Below are positions 1-6,047 of a stretch of 9,292 bases of DNA, in pieces. The DNA is taken from NCBI GenBank assembly GCA_049522565.1, contig JBEKNT010000278.1, positions 1 to 9,292 of the forward strand. The letters run 5' to 3'. Origin of the DNA: JASHVB01 sp049522565. GTDB lineage: Bacteria; Pseudomonadota; Alphaproteobacteria; Acetobacterales; Acetobacteraceae. Below the pieces are notes generated by a model. The model had not been told where the DNA came from, searched no databases, and was given only the letters and a program-made list of their open reading frames with translations. Position 1 is the stretch's first letter. The number at the start of each line of letters is the position of its first letter. Position numbers and translations under genes: made by a program.

Positions 1-306
1 CGCTGTGCGCGGGAGAGGTCGACGCGTGCAAGCGCCGAGGGTGAGGGTGCCGCAGTCCGCTCCCAACCCGCGCCACGCAAATCCACCGCCCGGTGACCGT
101 GCCCGTACCGAACCCACCGCCGCGTGACACGTCGGTCTGCCGCGCATCTCCAGGTCGCCGCGCCGGTCACCCCGGCCCGCTCGCCAAGGCAATTTCGTCC
201 AAAGACAATCCTGTTGCCGCCGCTCCCCGTCGTGCTAACGTACACGTGTGAAATAAGAATCGCCGGTCGGTCGCGGGATACCCGCACCGCCAGGGAGGAC
301 TGGGGC
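1..306. other. Upstream non-coding region of the formate dehydrogenase operon
   Basis: I see no convincing coding region here. An open frame starting near 124 runs into fdnG, but its translation before the ATG at 307 has no recognisable sequence, and the Tat signal of FdnG begins exactly at 307. The region presumably carries the operon promoter. The AT-richer part around 236-260 is the most promoter-like. TTGCCG at 214-219 followed by TAACGT at 236-241 is only a weak -35/-10 pair. An 8-bp palindrome ACACGTGT lies at 242-249. I found no clear FNR box or sigma-54 site. A strong Shine-Dalgarno, GGGAGGA at 293-299, sits 7 nt before the ATG at 307 and fixes the fdnG start. Confidence 0.5.
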
Positions 307-3300
307 ATGGAACTCAGCCGTCGCGGCTTCATAAAGCTCAGCGGGGCCACCCTCGCGGCGTCCAGTATCGGCGCCCTGGGGTTCGGCGCCGCCGGCGAAG
401 CGTTGGCCGCATCCGTGCGGCCGTTCAAGCTCACCGCCACCACCGAGACGCGCAACACCTGCACCTATTGCGCCGTCAGACGCGCAACACCTGCACCTAT
501 TGCGCCGTCGCCTGCGGCATCCTGATCTACAGCACCGGCGACCATGCGAAGAACGCCCGCGCCAGCGTGATGCACATCGAGGGCGACCCCGACCATCCGG
601 TCAATCGCGGCACGCTCTGTCCCAAAGGCGCCGCCCTGCTCGACGTGGTGCACGCACCGACCCGCGTGCAGTACCCCATGGTGCGCGCGCCCGGCAGCAA
701 AGAGTTCAAGCGCATCTCCTGGGATGACGCGCTGGACCGCATCGCCAGGCACCTGAAGCAGGATCGCGACAACAACTTCGTCGCGAAGAACGCGGCCGGT
801 ACCACGGTGAATCGCTGGCTCACCACCGGCATGCTGGCCGCCTCCGCTTCGTCGAACGAAACCGCAATGCTGACCTGGAAGGTGGTGCGGTCCTTCGGAA
901 TGGTGGTCTTCGACAACCAGGCGCGTGTCTGACACGGACCGACGGTGGCCAGTCTGGCCCCAACATTCGGTCGAGGCGCGATGACCAACACGTGGCAGGA
1001 CATCAAGAATGCCAACGTGGTTCTGGTGATGGGCGGCAACGCGGCGGAGGCGCATCCCTGCGGCTTCAAATGGGTGGTTGAAGCCAAGATGCACAACCAC
1101 GCCAAGCTGGTGGTGGTCGATCCGCGGTTCACCCGCACCGCCTCGGTGGCGGATTATTACGCGCCGATCCGGCCCGGCACCGATATCGCGTTCCTCAACG
1201 GCGTCATGCGCTACCTGCTGGAGAAGAACGCCATCCAGCACGATTACGTGGCGTCCTTCACCAACGCCGCGCTGATCGTGAAGGAAGGCTACGGCTTCCA
1301 GGACGGGCTGTTCAGCGGCTTCTCGCCGGAGAAGAACGACTACAACCGCGGCGACTGGGACTACGAGTTGGGCGACGACGGCTTCGCCAAAGTCGATCCG
1401 ACGCTCGCCAATCCCCGCTGCGTGATCAACCTGCTGCGCGCGCATGTCGATCGCTACACGCCGGAGACGGTGGAAAAGATCTGCGGGACCCCGCGCGACC
1501 GGTTCCTGGCGGTGTGCGACCTGATTGCCTCCACCGCGGCCCCCGACAAGGCGCTGACCAGCATGTACGCGCTGGGTTGGACGCAGCATTCCGTCGGCAG
1601 CCAGAACATCCGCGCCATGGCGATGGTGCAGTTGCTGCTCGGCAATATCGGCGTGGCCGGCGGGGGCATGAACGCGCTGCGCGGACATTCCAACATCCAG
1701 GGCCTCACCGATATCGGCCTGCTGTCCAACCTGATGCCCGGCTACCTGAACATGCCGAAGGACATCGAGCCAACCTTCGCCGACTACATGAAGACCAGGG
1801 CGTTCAAGCCGCTGCGCCCCGGTCAGGTCAGCTACTGGCAGAACACCAGGAAGTTCATCGTCAGCCTGCAGAAGACGCTGTACGGCGCGGCGGCGACTGC
1901 CGACAACGACTGGGCGTACGACTACCTGCCGAAACTCGACGTGCCGATCTACGACATCCTGCGCGCCTTCGAGCTGATGTCGCAGGGCAAGATGAACGGC
2001 TATATCTGCCAGGGTTTCAACCCGCTGCAGTCGTTCCCCAACAAGAAGAAGATCCGCGCCGCGCTGGGCAAGTTGAAGTTCCTCGTGGTGATGGATCCGC
2101 TGGAGACCGAGACCGCGCGGTTCTGGGAGAACCATGGAGAGCAGAATCCGTCCGATCCGTCGAAAATCGACACCGAAGTGTTCCTGCTGCCGACGACATG
2201 TTTCGCCGAGGAAGACGGCAGCCTGACCAATTCCTCACGCTGGGTGCAGTGGCACTGGAAGGCGGCGGACCCGCCCGGCGAGGCGGCCAGCGACATCGCC
2301 ATCATGTCCGGCATCTTCCATCGTATGCGAGCGATGTATGCGAAGGACGGCGGCGCCTTCCCCGATCCGATCCTCAATCTGACCTGGAACTATACCGATC
2401 CGGCGAATCCCGGGCCGGACGAACTCGCCAAGGAAATGAACGGCCGGGCACTGGTCGATATCAAGGACGCCAACGGCGCAACCGTGCTGCGCGCCGGGCA
2501 ATTGCTCGACGGCTTCGCGCAGTTGCGCGATGACGGCAGCACCGCGTCGGGCTGCTGGATCTACAGCGGCTGCTGGACGGAGCGTGGCAACACCATGGCG
2601 CGGCGTGACGCCAGCGATCCGCGAGAGCAGGGGCTGGCGCCGAACTGGGCGTTCGCCTGGCCGGCGAACCGGAGGATTTTGTATAATCGGGCGAGTGCCG
2701 ATCTGGCCGGCAAGCCGTGGAACCCGGCCAAGCCGCTGATCGCCTGGAACGGCAGCGTCTGGACCGGCATCGACGTGCCGGACTTCGTGCCGACGACGAA
2801 ACCGGATTCCGGCGTCGGGCCGTTCATCATGCTGGCCGAGGGCGTCTCCCGCCTGTTCGCCCGCGACCAGATGCGCGAGGGGCCGTTCCCCGAACACTAC
2901 GAACCGTTCGAAAGCCCGGTGCCGAACCTGCTGCATCCGAAAGTCGGACCGAATCCCGTCGCGCGCGTCTTCCCCGACGACCGCGCGGATTTTGGCACGG
3001 TGGACAAATTCCCTTATGTCGGCACCACCTATCGGCTGACCGAGCATTTCCACTTCTGGACCAAGCACGGCACGATGAATGCCGTGCTCCAGCCGGAAGA
3101 GTTCTGCGAGATCGGCGAGGCGCTGGCACGGGAAAAGGGCATCGCCCAGGCCGACTGGGTGAGGCTGTCCTCGAATCGCGGCTTCATCATCTGCAAGGCC
3201 TATGTCACCAAGCGGATCAAACCGATGATGGTGGACGGCAAGCCGATCCACACGATCGGCATGCCGATCCATTGGGGCTTCACCGGCCAGGCGCGCATCG

Positions 3301-3410
3301 GCTTCGGCGCCAACGTGCTCACGCCGTTCGTCGGCGACGCCAACGCGGAAACCCCGGAGTTCAAGGCGTTCCTGGTGAACGTCGAGAAGTCCGCCCCACC
3401 GATCGCCTGA
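307..3410 (+). CDS. fdnG: Formate dehydrogenase (N/O type) alpha subunit, selenoprotein, frameshifted by a 32-bp duplication
   Basis: This is the catalytic subunit of a membrane-bound respiratory formate dehydrogenase, which oxidises formate to CO2 in the periplasm using a bis-MGD molybdenum or tungsten cofactor and one [4Fe-4S] cluster. If one copy of the 32-bp duplication at 446-509 is removed and UGA 930-932 is read as selenocysteine, the product is 1023 residues (E. coli FdnG is 1015). Residues 1-35 form a Tat signal with SRRGFIK at 4-10. Cluster ligands are C52, C55, C59 and C94, with the conserved lysine in CPKG (K96). Sec198 and H199 lie in the signature DNQARV-U-HGPTVASLAP, equivalent to E. 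coli Sec196. The molybdopterin and dinucleotide-binding domains continue, collinear with E. coli FdnG, to the C-terminus. As written, reading from 307 stops at 523-525 after 72 residues. Downstream coding from 510 onward looks undamaged, so the lesion is recent, reversible or an assembly error. The start is supported by a Shine-Dalgarno at 293-299. Confidence 0.93.
446..509 (+). repeat. Exact 32-bp tandem duplication that frameshifts fdnG
   Basis: Positions 446-477 and 478-509 are identical 32-base units, each starting AGACGCGCAACACC and ending GCGCCGTC. The unit encodes TRNTCTYCAV, the first half of the [4Fe-4S] cysteine motif. Because 32 is not a multiple of three, the second copy moves the ribosome out of the frame used by the rest of fdnG. 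Deleting one copy rejoins the Tat signal to the catalytic domain exactly as in E. coli FdnG. The neighbouring bases do not extend the repeat, so the unit boundaries are unambiguous. Confidence 0.97.
930..932 (+). other. UGA selenocysteine codon (Sec198 of corrected FdnG)
   Basis: An in-frame TGA separates DNQARV from HGPTVASLAP. Both flanks match the active site of E. coli FdnG, where selenocysteine (Sec196) ligates the molybdenum. Coding resumes in the same frame directly after it, a SECIS hairpin starts within 15 nt, and selB lies in the same cluster. These points make recoding, rather than termination, the clear reading. The 945 GTG that follows is valine in the active-site motif, not a start codon. 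Confidence 0.97.
937..972 (+). promoter_or_regulatory. Bacterial SECIS element directing selenocysteine insertion in fdnG
   Basis: The mRNA immediately after the UGA can fold into the bacterial SECIS shape. The upper stem pairs G944-C961 and G945-C960, leaves U946 bulged, then pairs 947-951 (GGCCA) with 955-959 (UGGCC), with loop GUC at 952-954. A lower helix pairs 937-941 (GACCG) with 968-972 (CGGUC). The bulged U and the G-U of the apical loop are the features recognised by the C-terminal winged-helix domain of SelB in the E. coli fdhF SECIS. The pairing was made by eye; the distance to the UGA fits the family. Confidence 0.9.
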
Positions 3411-3422
3411 GGGAGAGCGCAG

Positions 3423-4319
3423 ATGGCCGACCTTCAGGGACTCGACGTTATCCGCCGCTCGGCATCGACGGAAATCCCGCCGCAGATCCGCGAAACTCCG
3501 CAGGTGGCGAAGCTGATCGACGTGACGCGCTGCATCGGCTGCAAAGCCTGCCAGGCGGCGTGCATGGAGTGGAACGATCTGCGTCCCGAGGTCGGCACCT
3601 TCCAGGGCAGCTATGACAACCCGCTCGACCTGGGTCCTGCCGCGTGGACGCTGATGCGTTTCACCGAATGGGAGAATCCGAAAGGCGACCTGGAGTGGCT
3701 GATCCGCAAGGACGGTTGCATGCACTGCGAAGATCCGGGCTGCCTGAAGGCGTGTCCCTCGCCCGGGGCGATCGTGCAATACGCCAATGGGATCGTCGAT
3801 TTCGTCAGCGAGAACTGCATCGGCTGCGGCTATTGCATCAAGGGATGTCCGTTCAACATCCCGCGCCTCAGCCAGGCCGACCAGAAAGTCTACAAGTGCA
3901 CGCTGTGCAGCGACCGTGTCGCGGTCGGCCAGGAGCCCGCCTGCGCCAAGGCGTGCCCGACCGGCGCGATCCTGTTCGGCACCAAGTCCGACATGACCGA
4001 CTGGGCCGGCGAGCGCATCGAGGACCTGAAGTCGCGCGGCTTCGAGAATGCCGGGTTGTACGATCCGCCCGGCGTCGGCGGCACGCATGTGATGTACGTG
4101 CTGCATCACGCCGATCAGCCGTCGCTCTATGCCGGACTGCCTGACAAGCCGCATATCAGCCGGCTGGTGCAGGCGTGGAAGGGCATGATGAAGCCGTTCG
4201 CGCTGGGCGGCATGGCGCTGGTCGCGCTGGCCGGGTTCGTGCACTGGATCACCGTGGGTCCGAACGAAGTGCAGCCCGAGGACGAAGCCGAAGGCCGTCG
4301 CACCATCGATGAGAAGTAG
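3423..4319 (+). CDS. fdnH: Formate dehydrogenase (N/O type) beta subunit, iron-sulfur protein
   Basis: This electron-transfer subunit carries electrons from FdnG to the cytochrome subunit FdnI on the periplasmic face of the membrane. The 298-residue product has sixteen cysteines in four ferredoxin-like groups: C37/40/43/47, C99/102/107/111, C132/135/138/142 and C159/162/174/178. These are enough for four [4Fe-4S] clusters. A single hydrophobic segment at about 259-278 is the C-terminal membrane anchor and is followed by a charged tail. Length and order match E. coli FdnH (294 residues). There is no signal peptide, as in the family, because the protein is co-exported with the Tat-bearing alpha subunit. 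It starts 12 nt after the fdnG stop, with GGGAGA at 3411-3416 six bases before the ATG, so it is in the same operon. A premature stop in fdnG would be expected to reduce its expression by polarity and to leave it without an export partner. Confidence 0.96.
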   Translation: MADLQGLDVIRRSASTEIPPQIRETPQVAKLIDVTRCIGCKACQAACMEWNDLRPEVGTFQGSYDNPLDLGPAAWTLMRFTEWENPKGDLEWLIRKDGCMHCEDPGCLKACPSPGAIVQYANGIVDFVSENCIGCGYCIKGCPFNIPRLSQADQKVYKCTLCSDRVAVGQEPACAKACPTGAILFGTKSDMTDWAGERIEDLKSRGFENAGLYDPPGVGGTHVMYVLHHADQPSLYAGLPDKPHISRLVQAWKGMMKPFALGGMALVALAGFVHWITVGPNEVQPEDEAEGRRTIDEK

Positions 4320-4323
4320 CACC

Positions 4324-4974
4324 ATGCGCCAACCGCCCGGCACCGTCGCACGCTACACCACCGCCGCCCGCATCAATCACTGGATCACCGCGGGCACGCT
4401 CATCTTGCTCGCAGTGTCGGGCATGGCGCTATTCCATCCGGCGCTGTTCTTCCTGTCCGCGCTGTTCGGTGGCGGCGCGGACGATCGGGCGATCCATCCC
4501 TGGTTCGGCGTGGTACTGCTGCTGAGTTTTTCGCTGCTGTTCATCCGCTTCGCCCGGCACAATCTGTGGGGCCGCGACGACTCGCACTGGATGGGCGCGC
4601 TGCGCCGCGTGCTGGCCAACGACGAAGAGCATGCCCCCGAAGTCGGCCGCTACAACGGCGGCCAGAAGCTGATCTTCTGGCTGATGACTTTGCTGATCCT
4701 CGTGCTGTTCATCACCGGCCTGGTCATCTGGGACACGTATTTCTTCGGCTACACGACGATAGAGACGAAGCGGGTGGCGCAGTTGGCGCATAGCCTGGCA
4801 GCGGTGGCGATCATTTCGGTGTGGATCGTGCATGTCTATGCCGCGTTGTGGGTGCGCGGCAGCGTGCGCGGGATGACGCGCGGCACGGTTACGGCCGGCT
4901 GGTCGTGGCGACATCATCGCAAATGGCTGCGCGAACTGGCGAGTGCCCCGGGCGAGGGTGCGAAGCGGCGGTGA
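4324..4974 (+). CDS. fdnI: Formate dehydrogenase (N/O type) gamma subunit, cytochrome b556
   Basis: This integral membrane cytochrome accepts electrons from FdnH through two haem b groups and reduces quinone. The 216-residue product has four hydrophobic segments at about 21-48, 60-76, 116-136 and 154-177. H19, H58, H156 and H170 align with E. coli FdnI haem ligands H18, H57, H155 and H169, each offset by one. N111, G113 and Q114 fall in the RYNGGQK loop associated with the quinone site. I chose ATG 4324 because GAGAAG at 4311-4316 is spaced 7 nt from it. An in-frame ATG at 4309, overlapping fdnH, lacks a ribosome binding site and would add five residues. It follows the fdnH stop by 4 nt and its own stop overlaps the proposed GTG start of fdhE (GTGA at 4971-4974), which indicates translational coupling. 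Confidence 0.95.
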   Translation: MRQPPGTVARYTTAARINHWITAGTLILLAVSGMALFHPALFFLSALFGGGADDRAIHPWFGVVLLLSFSLLFIRFARHNLWGRDDSHWMGALRRVLANDEEHAPEVGRYNGGQKLIFWLMTLLILVLFITGLVIWDTYFFGYTTIETKRVAQLAHSLAAVAIISVWIVHVYAALWVRGSVRGMTRGTVTAGWSWRHHRKWLRELASAPGEGAKRR

Positions 4975-6011
4975 CGTCGCGTAAGAATCTCCCCCTCCCC
5001 TTGAGGGAGGGGGCTGGGGGGAGGGGGCCATGCGCCCCCGACCCCTCCCCCCAACCTTGGTCCGCTTCGCGGCCCAAGCCCACCAGGGGAGGGGGAGCAG
5101 AAAGTCGCGTCAAGGCGCGTATCGGGGACCCGACACGCGACATCGTCGGCCAGCCGGAGCCGATCATTCTGCCGGATCCCCCTGCCCTGTTCACCCGTCG
5201 CGCCGCGCGGCTGGAAGCGCTGGCGGACGGGCATCCGATGGCCGACTGGCTGCGCTTCATCGCCCGCGTCGCGCACGTGCAGGCGGCGATTGTCATGCCG
5301 GCGCCAATCACGCCTGACCTGGCGGCAATCGAGCGCGACGTGGCGGCGCGCATGCCGCCGCTGGCCGCGGACGGCCATGCGCGCGACGCCGCCTGGCGCG
5401 ACGGTCTGGCAACGTTAGTGTCGGATGTTGCGCACGACGCGCTGCCATTGGCGACGCTGGCCACGCTCGACAACGTGCGCGTGCGCGCGGCGGCGGCGGT
5501 GGAAGCGCTCGCCGACGCCTGGCTGCGCGGCACAATGCAAGCAAGCGAGGCTGGCGCTGGGTTTTTCGTCGCTGCCGCATTGCAGGTCTATTTCGCCCAC
5601 CGCGCCGCCGCGCTGCCGGTTGCCGCGCTGCGCCTGCTGCCGCAACGCGGCTTGTGCCCGGTCTGCGGCTCCGCCCCGGTCGCCGGCGTGATCACCGCCG
5701 CGGGCCGTGCCCCGGGCGCGCGCTATCTGCATTGCGGCCTGTGCGCCACCGCCTGGAACCATGTGCGCGCCGTATGCATCAACTGCGGCGACTCCCGCTC
5801 GCTGGTGCTACAGGAACTTGCGGGCGGCAACGGCGCCGTGAAGGCGGAGACCTGCGACGCCTGTCACGGCTACGCCAAGATGCTGTATCAGGAGCAGGAC
5901 ATGGCGGTGGAGGCGATGGCCGACGACCTTGCCTCGCTCGGGCTGGACATCAAGGTGAGCGAAGCCGGCTGGTCGCGCCATGCGCCGAATCCGCTGATCC
6001 TGGCGAGGTAA
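4971..6011 (+). CDS. fdhE: Formate dehydrogenase accessory protein FdhE, with in-frame repeat element near its N-terminus
   Basis: FdhE is a cytoplasmic rubredoxin-like factor needed for maturation of Tat-exported respiratory formate dehydrogenases; in E. coli it interacts with their catalytic subunits. Reading from GTG 4971 gives 346 residues. Family similarity begins at about residue 46 (VKARIGDPT), continues through LFTRRAARLEALADG, and ends with SRHAPNPLIL. Four CxxC pairs are visible: C229/C232, C255/C258, C269/C272 and C295/C298. E. coli FdhE has 309 residues. The excess is explained by a palindromic element at 4986-5103 that is read through as a Pro/Gly/Arg-rich stretch; removing 129 nt gives 303 residues. 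No ATG, GTG or TTG lies between the element and the conserved region, so the start is probably GTG 4971, overlapping the fdnI stop. An in-frame ATG at 4923 inside fdnI is an alternative. The start is the uncertain part; the identity is not. Confidence 0.93.
   Translation: MTSRKNLPLPLREGAGGRGPCAPDPSPQPWSASRPKPTRGGGAESRVKARIGDPTRDIVGQPEPIILPDPPALFTRRAARLEALADGHPMADWLRFIARVAHVQAAIVMPAPITPDLAAIERDVAARMPPLAADGHARDAAWRDGLATLVSDVAHDALPLATLATLDNVRVRAAAAVEALADAWLRGTMQASEAGAGFFVAAALQVYFAHRAAALPVAALRLLPQRGLCPVCGSAPVAGVITAAGRAPGARYLHCGLCATAWNHVRAVCINCGDSRSLVLQELAGGNGAVKAETCDACHGYAKMLYQEQDMAVEAMADDLASLGLDIKVSEAGWSRHAPNPLILAR
4986..5103. repeat. Palindromic MITE-like repeat element inserted in the 5' end of fdhE
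   Basis: The element has nested inverted repeats. The outer 13-bp perfect pair is CTCCCCCTCCCCT at 4989-5001 with its complement at 5085-5097. An inner 12-bp perfect pair is TGGGGGGAGGGG at 5015-5026 with CCCCTCCCCCCA at 5042-5053. A separate hairpin pairs 5056-5060 with 5074-5078 and 5062-5065 with 5069-5072. It is flanked by near-identical direct repeats, GTCGCGTAAG at 4976-4985 and GTCGCGTCAAG at 5104-5114, which resemble a target-site duplication with a one-base indel. No transposase is encoded. It resembles dispersed G-runs/C-runs repeats that I associate with alphaproteobacterial intergenic regions; family membership is an inference. Confidence 0.75.
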
Positions 6012-6014
6012 AGC

Positions 6015-6047
6015 AGGAGACCGCCCGTGCCGCGTGACGGCCGATGA
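6015..6047 (+). promoter_or_regulatory. Shine-Dalgarno and six-codon minigene coupled to the selB start
   Basis: The only good ribosome binding site before selB is AGGAGA at 6015-6020, which lies 23 nt from the selB ATG, too far for normal use. It is 6 nt from a GTG at 6027 that opens a six-codon frame (VPRDGR) ending in TGA at 6045-6047. That stop overlaps the selB ATG at 6044-6046 (ATGA). This geometry suggests that ribosomes terminating the minigene restart on selB. An in-frame TGA at 6035-6037 rules out a more upstream selB start. Confidence 0.5.

Noticed and set aside
92..171. GGTGACCG (92-99) and CGGTCACC (164-171) as an operator pair
   Set aside because: An 8-bp inverted repeat 64 nt apart in a GC-rich region is weak, and I recognise no regulator with this site.
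124..525. 133-residue open frame containing the Tat signal
   Set aside because: Only the part from 307 resembles FdnG; the upstream extension has no ribosome site, and the end is an artefact of the frameshift.
465..2135. Long minus-strand open frame of 556 codons
   Set aside because: It lies entirely antisense to fdnG, has no recognisable domain, and its Arg/Gly/Val/His-rich translation is what a GC-rich third-position bias produces on the opposite strand.
945..3410. Separate gene starting at GTG 945
   Set aside because: The GTG is the valine of the HGPTVASLAP active-site motif just after the selenocysteine codon; it lacks a ribosome site and would omit the Fe-S and catalytic Sec segment.
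2235..4343. Long minus-strand open frame of 702 codons opposite fdnG and fdnH
   Set aside because: Both genes on the + strand are unmistakable by homology, and the antisense translation has no motifs; it is a shadow frame.
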